From an uncultured Peptostreptococcaceae bacterium (lineage in GTDB: Bacteria; Bacillota; Clostridia; Peptostreptococcales; Anaerovoracaceae), in NCBI GenBank assembly GCA_910588185.1, contig CAJUQR010000002.1, forward strand, positions 128,318 through 192,317: a stretch of DNA of 64,000 nucleotides. Direction: 5' to 3'. A program made the translations under genes and the position numbers. The notes below the pieces were generated by a model. It did not search any database. It was not told where the DNA came from and saw only the letters and a program-made list of their open reading frames with translations. Below, piece after piece: positions 1-7,859 of the stretch (position 1 is the stretch's first letter; each line of letters opens with the position of its first letter).

Positions 1-1469
1 TAAGTCTTATTGAGCCATTCAGCGGTTAAAACTCCGCCTTTTTCTATTTCCTCATGAGCCATAAGCTCAAACTCGGCAAACATTGTCTGACGGAACAGTG
101 TGGTACGGAATTCTTCAATATAATAATTCAGCAGATATTTACGCATTTGGGTATCTTTCTCAGTATGGAGAAGATGTTTAATCAGCAGCGATTCATTTAC
201 AGTTGAAGCAACTTCTGCCGTAAAGATAGAATGATCACCGTAAATATAAGGCTGGGTTTTTCGCGTATAATATGAGTGCATAGAATGACCCATTTCGTGA
301 ACTATTGTAAATACATCCTTTAAAGATTCTGTATAGTTGAGAAGGATATAAGGCATGCTGTCATAGGAACCAAAACTATAGGCGCCGCTGGTTTTACCTT
401 GGTTTTCATAGATATCAAGCCATCTTTCCTCTATTCCTTTTTTAACTTGTTCTATATATTCTTCTCCTAAAGGAGCAAGACCTTCTTCCATCATTTTAAC
501 TGCCTCATCAAAAGAAATTTCTTTTTTAGGAAGATTGATGAGAGGTACATATACATCGTACATATGGAGTTTATCAACGCCCAAAACTCTTTTTCTGAGT
601 TTTATATATTTGTGCAGTACAGGAAGGCTTTTACGTACTTCGTCTATAAGGTTATGATATACTGAAACAGGAATGTTTCCTCCTGAAAGAGCAGCTTCAA
701 GAGAAGAACTGTATTTACGTATTCTGGCAGTTACCACATCAGTTTTTGTGTTGTAGTTATAGTTGGTAGCTATGGTATTTATAAGCTTTTTATAGGATTC
801 ATACATATTTGTAAACGCAGATTCTCTTATTTTGCGGTCAGGACTTTCCATAAATTTGATATAATTGCCGTGGGTAAGGGAAACTATATCATTGTCCTCG
901 TCTTCAACTTCACCAAAGGTAAGGTCAGCATTATTTAACATTTTAAATACATCATTGGTAGCGCCGGTGACTTCTGACATCTGTGCCAGAATGTTTTCTT
1001 CAGCTTCAGAAAGAATATGAGCTTTTTCGCGAAGGGCTGATTCTAAAAAAAACTTGTATTGGCTTAATTTCGGATTTTCATCCAGAAATTTTTCTATTTT
1101 CTCTTCAGAGGCTTCTAAAAGTTCAGGTGTAAAAAATGATGTATAAGCAGCAATTTTAGATATAGCGCTGCTTGCTTTGTCATTCATGGCTTGATATTTG
1201 TTAACTCTGTTATCTTCATCTTTTTTCATAGCTGCATATACATAAGCATGCTCGATTTTTTGCCATATAGCGTCTCTGTCCTTGAGTGCAGCAAGAAGAG
1301 TGTCTGAAGATTCAGTAAGATGACCTTTATACTTTGCAAAGTCTTCAGCAGCGGCTATTGAATCGGATATATCTTTGTCCCAATTTTTTTCGTCGGAATA
1401 CATAGCTTCTATGTTCCATTTGTATTCTTTCGGAATTTGGTTTCTCTGCTTTAAATTTTTATCTGACAT
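1..1469 (-). CDS. pepF: oligoendopeptidase F, 3' end cut by window edge
   Basis: This is the N-terminal 489 codons of an M3-family zinc oligopeptidase, a cytoplasmic enzyme that cleaves short peptides. The frame is open from the ATG at 1469 to the left window edge. An AGGAGG-type site lies just upstream (about 1475-1480). The zinc-binding motif HEMGH falls at residues 391-395, where the M3 family carries it, preceded by a long helical N-terminal domain beginning MSDKNLKQRNQIP. PepF proteins are about 600 residues, so roughly 110 C-terminal residues lie outside the window. The gene is divergent from murI, with about 110 bp between the two starts. The truncation is an edge effect and there is no sign of a broken gene. 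The family assignment is firm; the peptide substrates are unknown. Confidence 0.93.
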   Translation of the reverse strand, partial: MSDKNLKQRNQIPKEYKWNIEAMYSDEKNWDKDISDSIAAAEDFAKYKGHLTESSDTLLAALKDRDAIWQKIEHAYVYAAMKKDEDNRVNKYQAMNDKASSAISKIAAYTSFFTPELLEASEEKIEKFLDENPKLSQYKFFLESALREKAHILSEAEENILAQMSEVTGATNDVFKMLNNADLTFGEVEDEDNDIVSLTHGNYIKFMESPDRKIRESAFTNMYESYKKLINTIATNYNYNTKTDVVTARIRKYSSSLEAALSGGNIPVSVYHNLIDEVRKSLPVLHKYIKLRKRVLGVDKLHMYDVYVPLINLPKKEISFDEAVKMMEEGLAPLGEEYIEQVKKGIEERWLDIYENQGKTSGAYSFGSYDSMPYILLNYTESLKDVFTIVHEMGHSMHSYYTRKTQPYIYGDHSIFTAEVASTVNESLLIKHLLHTEKDTQMRKYLLNYYIEEFRTTLFRQTMFAEFELMAHEEIEKGGVLTAEWLNKT

Positions 1470-1520
1470 TTTTACCTCCCTATAGATAAAATATAATTTA
1501 TGTAGTATAATTTATGAAAC

Positions 1521-1549
1521 TTGAATAAAATAGTATATTAAAATAGTAT
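1521..1549 (+). promoter_or_regulatory. sigma-A-type promoter for murI
   Basis: TTGAAT (1521-1526) and TAGTAT (1544-1549) are separated by 17 bp. A start site near 1556 would give a leader of about 24 nt before the murI ATG at 1580. This is inferred from consensus match and position. Confidence 0.55.
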
Positions 1550-1579
1550 ACCACATTTTTGAAAGGAATATTACATAAA

Positions 1580-2395
1580 ATGGATAATAGACCTATAGGT
1601 TTTTTTGATTCCGGATTAGGCGGACTTACCAGCATACCACATTTGTTTAATGCCTTGCCTAATGAGAGGGTAATCTATTTCGGAGATACGGCAAGAACGC
1701 CTTATGGCTCCAAGGCTGTTTCTACTATTAGGCAGTATTCGACTCAAATAGCGGATTTTCTTGTATCACAAGATGTTAAGATGCTGGTTATAGCATGTAA
1801 TACTATAAGCGCTACTTGTCTTGATGAATTGAGAAGTAAGATTTCGGATATTCCTATAGTAGGTATAATTAATCCTACCGCTGATAGGATTGCTTCAGAG
1901 TGTGATCAGGATAATAGGATAGGAATAATAGGTACTAAGGTAACTGTATCCAGCGGAGTGTACAGAGATAGAATAAAAAAACTCAATCCTATTCTTAAGG
2001 TGTTTGATAAGGCTACTCCGGCATTTGTTCCTTTAATAGAAGAGGGGATAATAGAGAATGAGATAATGGATCTTACCATTCATCATTATATGGATAACTT
2101 TATAAGTCAAAATCACATAGATACACTAGTTCTTGGATGCACTCATTATCCTATAATAAGAAAAAATATCGAGAGAATATACCCCAGCCTCAATATAATT
2201 AATCCATCTTATGAGATTATAGGGAGTATAGCACAGATTTTAAAAGACAAAGATAATTTGGCAGGTGAAGATAATAACAGAGAAAATGTATTTTATGCCA
2301 GTGATTTGTCAGAAAATTTTTCAAATATGATATATAAGATTCTTGAAACAGAAAAGTCGAATCTGATACTTAAATTTAAAAATTTAGATTTATAA
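1580..2395 (+). CDS. murI: glutamate racemase
   Basis: Interconverts L- and D-glutamate in the cytoplasm to supply D-Glu for peptidoglycan. The 271-residue product has the family's N-terminal signature DSGLGG (residues 10-15) and both catalytic cysteines, C73 in LVIACNT and C187 in LVLGCTHYP. Length is normal for bacterial MurI. An in-frame TTG at 1559 would add seven residues, but the ATG at 1580 gives the usual N-terminus MDNRPIGFFDSG and has an AAAGGA site about 11 nt upstream, so I chose it. The unknown gene at 2411 follows after 15 bp and is probably cotranscribed. Isoleucine codons are mostly ATA (25 of 38 by my count), the background pattern for this chromosome. Confidence 0.96.
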   Translation: MDNRPIGFFDSGLGGLTSIPHLFNALPNERVIYFGDTARTPYGSKAVSTIRQYSTQIADFLVSQDVKMLVIACNTISATCLDELRSKISDIPIVGIINPTADRIASECDQDNRIGIIGTKVTVSSGVYRDRIKKLNPILKVFDKATPAFVPLIEEGIIENEIMDLTIHHYMDNFISQNHIDTLVLGCTHYPIIRKNIERIYPSLNIINPSYEIIGSIAQILKDKDNLAGEDNNRENVFYASDLSENFSNMIYKILETEKSNLILKFKNLDL

Positions 2396-2410
2396 ACGCA
2401 AGGAGAAAAA

Positions 2411-2941
2411 ATGGACAGAGATTTGTTGTATCAAATGCTTGATATAGAAAGTCCGTCGGATTTTCAGTATTTTGAAAATTTATCGGACTTGCTTGAATGT
2501 GATGAGCATATAGAATATGATGATTTGTACTTTATTTTTAAAGATGTGAATAAGGAAAATCTGTCTCAGCTTGTTCACGATTATTTTGAGGAGTTATCAG
2601 ACTTTATTCCCGGCGATGCTGCGGAACTGTTTGTTTTGCTTGAGAAAATCAAACTTTCTCTGATGGGAATGTTAAAGAGTGCGGATGAAGAGAATGTAAT
2701 TGCAACCTTTACTGAAGAGATTAACAGATTCAGAATTTGGTATTCTACTGATTCATCGGTTATATGTACTTCTCTTGACGGAAATGGGGAAGAGGATGTT
2801 CCCCTGAGAGATGCCCTTGCACTTTCAAGACTTGAGGGACTTGATGGCGACAAATATAGTTATGATTTCTCAAAATGTCTTGATTATTCTCTTGATGAAT
2901 ATATTATGTCTTTTGGAGATATAATATCGGCCGCAGAATAG
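2411..2941 (+). CDS. acidic protein of unknown function
   Basis: A 176-residue protein that I do not recognise. It is strongly acidic, rich in Asp, Glu, Leu and Tyr, with no signal peptide or membrane segment, so it is probably cytosolic. The first two thirds look alpha-helical (repeated leucine-rich acidic stretches); the end, from about residue 115, contains short hydrophobic/polar segments that could form beta strands. It follows murI by 15 bp with its own AAGGAG site and ends just before a terminator-like hairpin, so it is likely the last gene of a murI transcript. No catalytic motif is visible. Being a real gene rests on the good ribosome binding site, an open frame filling the gap, and codon use like its neighbours. 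Confidence 0.75.
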   Translation: MDRDLLYQMLDIESPSDFQYFENLSDLLECDEHIEYDDLYFIFKDVNKENLSQLVHDYFEELSDFIPGDAAELFVLLEKIKLSLMGMLKSADEENVIATFTEEINRFRIWYSTDSSVICTSLDGNGEEDVPLRDALALSRLEGLDGDKYSYDFSKCLDYSLDEYIMSFGDIISAAE

Positions 2942-2953
2942 TAACTTAGAGAG

Positions 2954-2990
2954 AGCCTCCTACATATCATAATAAAAAAGGAGGCTTTTT
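2954..2990 (+). terminator. rho-independent terminator overlapping the next gene's SD
   Basis: The 8-bp arms AGCCTCCT (2954-2961) and AGGAGGCT (2979-2986) are followed by a T run. The right arm also contains the AAAGGAGG that serves as Shine-Dalgarno for the ATG at 2995, so the stem would hide that site when folded. Confidence 0.7.
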
Positions 2991-2994
2991 TATT

Positions 2995-3180
2995 ATGATA
3001 GATGAACGTAGATGTATGGACTGCTGTGAGCAGGAATGTAAGGATAAATGCTTTAAAGAATGTTATTGTAACGATAATAACGGCGGTAATCTCATATGGC
3101 TTATAATACTGATTGTTATAGTATATTGCCTATTTTGTGGAGATAACAAAAATGGCGGTCTTTTCGGAGGTCTTTTCTAA
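2995..3180 (+). CDS. small Cys-rich membrane protein
   Basis: A 61-residue protein in three parts: a charged N-terminus with eight cysteines in the first 25 residues (including MDCCEQEC and CFKECYC), one strongly hydrophobic helix at about residues 34-48, and a Gly/Phe-rich tail (GGLFGGLF). The Cys pattern suggests metal binding or disulphide cross-linking, as seen in small spore or envelope proteins, but I do not recognise a family. The AAAGGAGG site 10 nt upstream is strong but lies inside the terminator stem of the preceding transcript. The sigma-54 regulator follows after about 100 bp. The ORF is convincing; no function is assigned. Confidence 0.65.
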   Translation: MIDERRCMDCCEQECKDKCFKECYCNDNNGGNLIWLIILIVIVYCLFCGDNKNGGLFGGLF

Positions 3181-3282
3181 AATATTCAATTGATTCCGTC
3201 TCCTGTTTTCCTTGCAAAATAAGCAAAAAAGAGTTACAATATTAACGATTGGAAGATGCTTTTGCAAGATCGGGAGACTCTG

Positions 3283-4659
3283 ATGAATATTAACAAACTA
3301 AACAAGTATATTGGGCAAGTAATGAGGAACTTTCCGAACGTTGACAGTGTAATAATCACTGATACGGATGCTATAGTAAGATACTATTTTTCTTCTTACA
3401 GAAATGTTAGCAGAGTTACTGCAAACGAGATTATGGGTAAGCATATTTTTACTTTTTACCCGGAGTTAAATGAAGAAAACAGTTATATATTAAAGTGCAT
3501 AAAGACCGGCAAAGCATATCTCAACTATGAACAAGAATTGACAGATATAAACGGCAATACGCTTAGATCTCTGTGTTCAACAGTTCCCATTCATGATAAC
3601 GGAGAACTTGTTGCAATAGCTGAGCTTTCTACTTATCCTGATAAGAGTGTAGAAGAAAAGAACAAAAGGATTGAAGTTGCGGAGTTGTTTAAGCTTGAAA
3701 AGGCAAGCAATACTCTTGATGATATAATAACAGTCAATCCGTGTCTTATGGAGATTAAGGAGCATATTAAAGCTGACTCGTTAAGTGATGCCCCGGTTTT
3801 GGTATATGGCAAAACGGGAACTGGTAAAGAGCTTGTTGTAAATGCTATACATAAGTGCAGTCAAAGAGCAAACGGGCCTTTTATCGTTCAGAACTGTGCA
3901 GCTATACCATCGACACTGCTCGAAAGCATTTTGTTTGGCAATGTTAAGGGAAGTTTTACAGGTGCTGAGAACAGCATTGGGCTTTTCGAGCTGGCTAATA
4001 AAGGAACGCTCTTTCTCGATGAGATAAATTCTATGGAAATAGAAGCGCAGGCCAAGATACTGAGAGCTATAGAAGAAAAGAAGATAAGGCGTATAGGTGA
4101 TAAAAAAACTACAGATATAGATGTAAGAATAATAGCTGCAACTAACGAAGATCCGATTGAATGTATTAAGAAAAAGACCATGAGAGAGGATTTGTACTAT
4201 AGACTCAGCGTTATAAGATATGATATCCCGCCTCTCAAAGATAGGAAAGAGGATATACCTCTTCTTATGGAACATTTTAGAGAGATGTATAATGAAAAAT
4301 TTGGAAAAAATATAAGAGAATTCTCCAATGAAGTAAAGACCGTTTTTCTGAGATATGACTGGCCGGGTAATGTGAGAGAACTTAAAAATGTTATAGAAGC
4401 TGCTTATCATATGAACTTTGGTTTGACTATAGAACTTGAGAATATACCAAGACATATAGCTGAACGTATGGATATTGAGAGAATAGCATTAGAAAATTTG
4501 TCATCCATGACTTTAAGCGAGCTTGTGGAAGAATTTGAAAAAGAAATAATAAAAAGAAAATTTATTATGAATGACCATAAGCTGTCTCAAACAGCTAGAG
4601 ATTTATCCATATCTAAGCAAAGTTTACATTATAAGTTAAAAAAGTATGATTTGTTGTAA
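3283..4659 (+). CDS. sigma-54-dependent PAS/AAA+ transcriptional activator
   Basis: An enhancer-binding protein of about 458 residues that remodels sigma-54 RNA polymerase using ATP. Domains in order: N-terminal PAS-like sensor (about 1-115), AAA+ domain with Walker A GKTGTGKE (about 176-183), the sigma-54 contact loop as GSFTGA (about 223-228, a variant of GAFTGA), Walker B TLFLDE (about 242-247), and a Fis-type helix-turn-helix in the last 35 residues. The ATG at 3256 has its SD too close; the ATG at 3283 has GGGAG six bases upstream and was chosen. There is no receiver domain, so it is probably controlled by a small ligand at the PAS domain. A perfect sigma-54 promoter lies 1 kb downstream (5668-5684) in front of a catabolic operon, its likely target. 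It ends in a strong terminator. Confidence 0.92.
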   Translation: MNINKLNKYIGQVMRNFPNVDSVIITDTDAIVRYYFSSYRNVSRVTANEIMGKHIFTFYPELNEENSYILKCIKTGKAYLNYEQELTDINGNTLRSLCSTVPIHDNGELVAIAELSTYPDKSVEEKNKRIEVAELFKLEKASNTLDDIITVNPCLMEIKEHIKADSLSDAPVLVYGKTGTGKELVVNAIHKCSQRANGPFIVQNCAAIPSTLLESILFGNVKGSFTGAENSIGLFELANKGTLFLDEINSMEIEAQAKILRAIEEKKIRRIGDKKTTDIDVRIIAATNEDPIECIKKKTMREDLYYRLSVIRYDIPPLKDRKEDIPLLMEHFREMYNEKFGKNIREFSNEVKTVFLRYDWPGNVRELKNVIEAAYHMNFGLTIELENIPRHIAERMDIERIALENLSSMTLSELVEEFEKEIIKRKFIMNDHKLSQTARDLSISKQSLHYKLKKYDLL

Positions 4660-4672
4660 TTAGTTGTATTTT

Positions 4673-4706
4673 GTACACTCAGTTAATAACTGGGTGTACT
4701 TTTTTT
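4673..4706 (+). terminator. strong rho-independent terminator
   Basis: A 12-bp stem (4673-4684 with 4688-4699, one G-U pair) with a three-base loop is followed by seven Ts. It ends the regulator transcript and separates it from the LUD gene. Confidence 0.9.
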
Positions 4707-4716
4707 GTAAAAAAGT

Positions 4717-4745
4717 TTGCAAACATATACGAAAAGTTTTATAAT
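4717..4745 (+). promoter_or_regulatory. sigma-A-type promoter for the LUD gene
   Basis: TTGCAA (4717-4722), a 17-bp spacer and TATAAT (4740-4745) lie directly after the regulator's terminator and about 40 bp before the next start codon. Confidence 0.65.
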
Positions 4746-4786
4746 ATGCTTTGCAAAACAGATTCTAGGTAAGGAGGGCTTTGTGT

Positions 4787-5389
4787 ATGGAAGTTAAGGA
4801 TTTATCCGAAGCCTTAAAGCGTAAAGGATATCAAGTCAGTGTATTTAAAACTAAAGAAGATGCCGCAGATTATATTGCAGGTCTTTTTGACGGTGATATC
4901 ATTGGCTTTGGGGATTCTCTCACTATGACACAGATGGATTTATACAATCGGCTCTCAGAAAAGAATATAGTTAAAGATCCCAATCAATATAGCGGCAAAA
5001 GATTCCTTGCTGCGGCGAAAGAAGCGCTTACTGCTGATTACTTTTTTACATCTGTCAATGCTGTTACGAAGGATGGTGTGATAATTAATATTGACTGTAC
5101 AGGCAACAGGATTGCAGGATCTCTATTTGGACATAAAAAAGTCTTCTATATTTTTGGGACAAACAAAATAACTGAAGATATAGAATCCGGAGTGTTTAGA
5201 GTGCGGAATGTTGCAGCTCCTTTAAATGCCAAGAGGCTGAACTACAAAACTCCTTGTGCTGTTAAAGGTGATAAATGTTATGACTGCAACAGCCCTGCAA
5301 GAATATGCAGAGGACTTTTAATACAATACAGAGCCATGGATGATACAGAATCAGAAGCTATAATAATAGAAGAAGAGTTAGGAATTTAA
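4787..5389 (+). CDS. LUD-domain (LutC/DUF162-type) protein
   Basis: A 200-residue stand-alone LUD domain protein. LUD domains occur in LutB/LutC lactate-oxidation proteins and in many single-domain anaerobe proteins of unclear role. Visible features are the phosphate/CoA-loop-like segment GFGDSLT near residue 44, a central VNAVTKDG strand region, and the C-terminal cysteines in CYDCNSPARICRG typical of the single-domain group. An in-frame TTG at 4781 is only three bases from the SD; the ATG at 4787 sits nine bases after AAGGAGG and is preferred. It has its own promoter and lies between the sigma-54 regulator and the operon that regulator probably controls. No LutA/LutB partners are present, so lactate oxidation is not supported. 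Confidence 0.82.
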   Translation: MEVKDLSEALKRKGYQVSVFKTKEDAADYIAGLFDGDIIGFGDSLTMTQMDLYNRLSEKNIVKDPNQYSGKRFLAAAKEALTADYFFTSVNAVTKDGVIINIDCTGNRIAGSLFGHKKVFYIFGTNKITEDIESGVFRVRNVAAPLNAKRLNYKTPCAVKGDKCYDCNSPARICRGLLIQYRAMDDTESEAIIIEEELGI

Positions 5390-5414
5390 CAAAAACGTAA
5401 AATAAATTTTACGA

Positions 5415-5545
5415 ACATGTATAAAATCTGTTTTATAAATTGGACAAAAGACAAAAAAGAATGTATTAATATGTCGATAAATTTGAAAATTTCAACATAT
5501 AGGAATTTGATAAGAAAGTGTTAAAATAATTTTACATGTATAAAA
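5415..5545 (+). repeat. two copies of ACATGTATAAAA, possible activator sites
   Basis: The 12-mer ACATGTATAAAA occurs at 5415-5426 and again at 5534-5545, about 250 and 130 bp upstream of the sigma-54 promoter. That is the distance range at which enhancer-binding proteins usually bind. The sites are AT-rich, so chance recurrence is possible. Confidence 0.35.
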
Positions 5546-5667
5546 CAAGGCGAAAAGGTAGTAAAAGTATTTTGACAACACAAACGTTTCGTGATAGAAA
5601 TGTGATGAATTGGTGCTCAAAATGGCCCGAAATTGCTCATAATTTGTATAAATTGTGAAGTAACATC

Positions 5668-5684
5668 TTGGCACATTTTTTGCA
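5668..5684 (+). promoter_or_regulatory. sigma-54 (-24/-12) promoter
   Basis: TTGGCACATTTTTTGCA matches the sigma-54 consensus: GG at 5670-5671 and GC at 5682-5683 with exactly 10 bases between, plus the flanking TTGGCAC and TTGCA. Transcription should begin near 5695 and run into the NhaC-led catabolic operon. A sigma-54 activator is encoded 1 kb upstream. Confidence 0.88.
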
Positions 5685-5694
5685 ATAAATTAAG

Positions 5695-6213
5695 TTAACA
5701 ATTTAGATTTGGAAAGGGGGCTTGCTAAAATCTAAAAATTGTTGATACTGGATTGTAACTTGCTTACAATTTAGTATGTAAGTGATCTAAGATTCCTTGG
5801 TTAAGATCACTTTTGAGGTTTTTAGTATTATACTCATAATTCAAGTGTTTGAAGGAACCAGTTTTATGGTTATTGACATTTAAGAATTGACACAATTACA
5901 CTGAGAGGAGAGATGTTAATATTACAAAACCTTTGTTTTGTTGGTATTTCATATTTACAGAAGGTGCTTAGTAAATCTTGCAAAAGATTGCGGCAATGAT
6001 AGAGTAGCAGAAAGAGTATTTATTCTTTCTAAGCTTTATCACAATGGTATTATAATAATTGTGACATTAAAGTCACTTAGCTTCTGTTAATGATAATATC
6101 GACAACCATTGGAAGTAAAAGATTTAGTGTCTTGAGCTTCCTGATAGGTACAATTATGTACTTAGAAAGTAAAAAGTTGAAGTAATTATTTAAAAGTAAT
6201 AGGAGAAAGTTTT
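5695..6213 (+). promoter_or_regulatory. long structured 5' leader of the catabolic operon
   Basis: Inverted repeats in order: 5697-5710 with 5727-5743 (long stem with a purine-rich GGAAAGGGGG loop); ATTGTAA/TTACAAT (5752-5758/5764-5770); GTGATCT/AGATCAC (5782-5788/5804-5810), followed by TTTTGAGGTTTTT and so possibly an attenuator; AGAAAGA/TCTTTCT (6009-6030); CACAAT/ATTGTG (6040-6063); GTGAC/GTCAC (6061-6076). The last two share bases 6061-6063 and cannot both form. I recognise no known riboswitch class. Confidence 0.45.
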
Positions 6214-7764
6214 ATGGAAACTATTGGTATTTTAAGTTTATTACCACCATTACTAGCTATTATTTTGGCACTGACTACTAAGCAAGTATTAGTATCATTG
6301 TTCGTAGCTATTTGGGTAGGTGCAACAATCATCAGCGATTGGAACCCAATCGTAGGTTTATTCTCAACATTCGGAGATTTCGTATTCCCATCACTTGGTA
6401 ATGCAGATAACGCATCCGTAGTTGTAATGACAGTATTCTGCGGATCATTCTCATATCTGCTTGAAACTGGCGGCGGCGCTAAAGTGTTTGCAGAAACATT
6501 GGCAAGCAAAGTTAGCGGAAGAAAAGGAGCTCAGGTTCTGACAGCTGTTGGCGGAACTGCAATCTTCTTCTCAGATTCCACTAACCCAGTACTTATCGGA
6601 CCTGTATTCAAGCCGTTAACAGACAAATTACAGGTTTCAAGAGAAAAACTTGCTTACATTGTAGACTCAACTTCAGCTACACTGCCTTCAATGTTCTTCT
6701 TCACTTCATGGGGTGCATACATATTAGGTATCCTGTCAACAGAAATCGCTGCTGTTGGTGAAACTAAGAGTGGTATCGTTATGTTTACAGAATCTGTTCC
6801 TTTCATGTTCTACACAATAGGTGCAGTAGTTTTGGTTTACTTCATCTGTATCACTGGATTTGATTATGGTCCAATGGCTAAAGCTGAGAAGAGAGCCATG
6901 GTAGAAGGTAAACTGGTTGCTGACGGCGACGCAACAGAAAGATTATTAAGAACAGTAACTATTCCTGAGGGAGCAACTCCAAAGCTTTCATCAATGCTCG
7001 TTCCTTTGGCAGTATTGGTAGTTTGCATCTTTGGCGGACTTCTTTGGACAGGCGGATTCCCTGAAGTTGGAATTGGAGAAGCTATGGCTAACGCTTCATC
7101 AATGAAGACTCTTGTAACTTCATTCTTCGTTGCATCTGTAGTAGCTGCTATTTATACAGTTAAAGATAAAGTTTATGATCCTAAGGGAGCTATCGCAGCA
7201 TTCGTACAAGGTATGGCTCAGATGATGGAAGCTTGTGTTATCTTAGTTCTTGCTTGGTCAATCGGATCAGTATGTAAAGCTGTAGGAACTACTGCTTATG
7301 TAATCAGCGTAACAGAAAGCTTCTTAACTCCAACAATGATGTACACAGTTCTGTTCTTAGTATGTGCATTTACTGCATTCACAACTGGTACTTCATGGGG
7401 AACATTTGCTATCTATCTGCCAATTTCAATTCCTTTGGCAGCAGCAATCGGAGCACCTTTGGCACCGGCTATCGGTCTTGTAGTAGCTGGCGGTATCTTC
7501 GGAGACCACTGCTCACCTATATCCGATACTACAGTATTGTCCTCAATGGGATCAAGTTGTAACCACATAGCTCACGTTTCAACTCAGTTGCCTTATGCAA
7601 TTACAGCAGCAGCAGCAGCAGCTGTAGCATACTTATTCGTAGGTCTGACTTATGAATCAGTTGGAATTGGCGTTGCAGCAACTATTGGTATCGCAATTAC
7701 AATCTTAGGATCATGGTTAATTGCTACTGTTGCACACAAGATGAGCAAAAACAAAGTTGACTAA
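6214..7764 (+). CDS. NhaC-family Na+-coupled carrier, first gene of the catabolic operon
   Basis: A 516-residue polytopic membrane protein of the NhaC/ion-transporter superfamily, with about 11-12 hydrophobic helices. Family landmarks include the FFSDSTNPVLIGP segment near residue 130 and the late GGIFGDHCSPISDTT segment (about 428-442), both typical of NhaC-type carriers. The family contains Na+/H+ antiporters and also Na+-coupled organic solute exchangers such as MleN (malate/lactate). Heading a catabolic operon behind a sigma-54 promoter, it more likely imports the substrate or exchanges it for a product than serves pH homeostasis; this is inference. Start ATG has AGGAG eight bases upstream. 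Codon use is unlike the surrounding housekeeping genes (many ATC/TTC/AAC codons), suggesting high expression. Confidence 0.88.
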   Translation: METIGILSLLPPLLAIILALTTKQVLVSLFVAIWVGATIISDWNPIVGLFSTFGDFVFPSLGNADNASVVVMTVFCGSFSYLLETGGGAKVFAETLASKVSGRKGAQVLTAVGGTAIFFSDSTNPVLIGPVFKPLTDKLQVSREKLAYIVDSTSATLPSMFFFTSWGAYILGILSTEIAAVGETKSGIVMFTESVPFMFYTIGAVVLVYFICITGFDYGPMAKAEKRAMVEGKLVADGDATERLLRTVTIPEGATPKLSSMLVPLAVLVVCIFGGLLWTGGFPEVGIGEAMANASSMKTLVTSFFVASVVAAIYTVKDKVYDPKGAIAAFVQGMAQMMEACVILVLAWSIGSVCKAVGTTAYVISVTESFLTPTMMYTVLFLVCAFTAFTTGTSWGTFAIYLPISIPLAAAIGAPLAPAIGLVVAGGIFGDHCSPISDTTVLSSMGSSCNHIAHVSTQLPYAITAAAAAAVAYLFVGLTYESVGIGVAATIGIAITILGSWLIATVAHKMSKNKVD

Positions 7765-7859
7765 TTAACTTAGAACCAAAATTAGGGTTATAAGTAACAG
7801 AAGATTAGATCACAAGATTTTAATCAAATATATTTTATATGCTAGGAGGAAATTTAACT

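Larger units (their letters stand above)
5390..6213 (+). other. 824-bp non-coding regulatory region
   Basis: No convincing gene lies between the LUD gene and the NhaC gene. The first part is very AT-rich and holds a weak hairpin (about 5395-5413) and a repeated 12-mer. The middle carries the sigma-54 promoter at 5668-5684. The remainder would be transcribed as a leader of about 520 nt full of inverted repeats. The only small frame with a nearby purine-rich site is 28 codons (5913-5999), and its spacing is poor. Confidence 0.8.

Noticed and set aside
3781..4455. 224-codon minus-strand frame
   Set aside because: It lies opposite the well-supported sigma-54 activator, has unlikely composition and no SD; it is a shadow of the real gene.
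5913..5999. 28-codon frame in the leader, a possible leader peptide
   Set aside because: The purine-rich SD-like run is only about two bases from the ATG, the peptide has no informative residue run, and nothing else supports translation.
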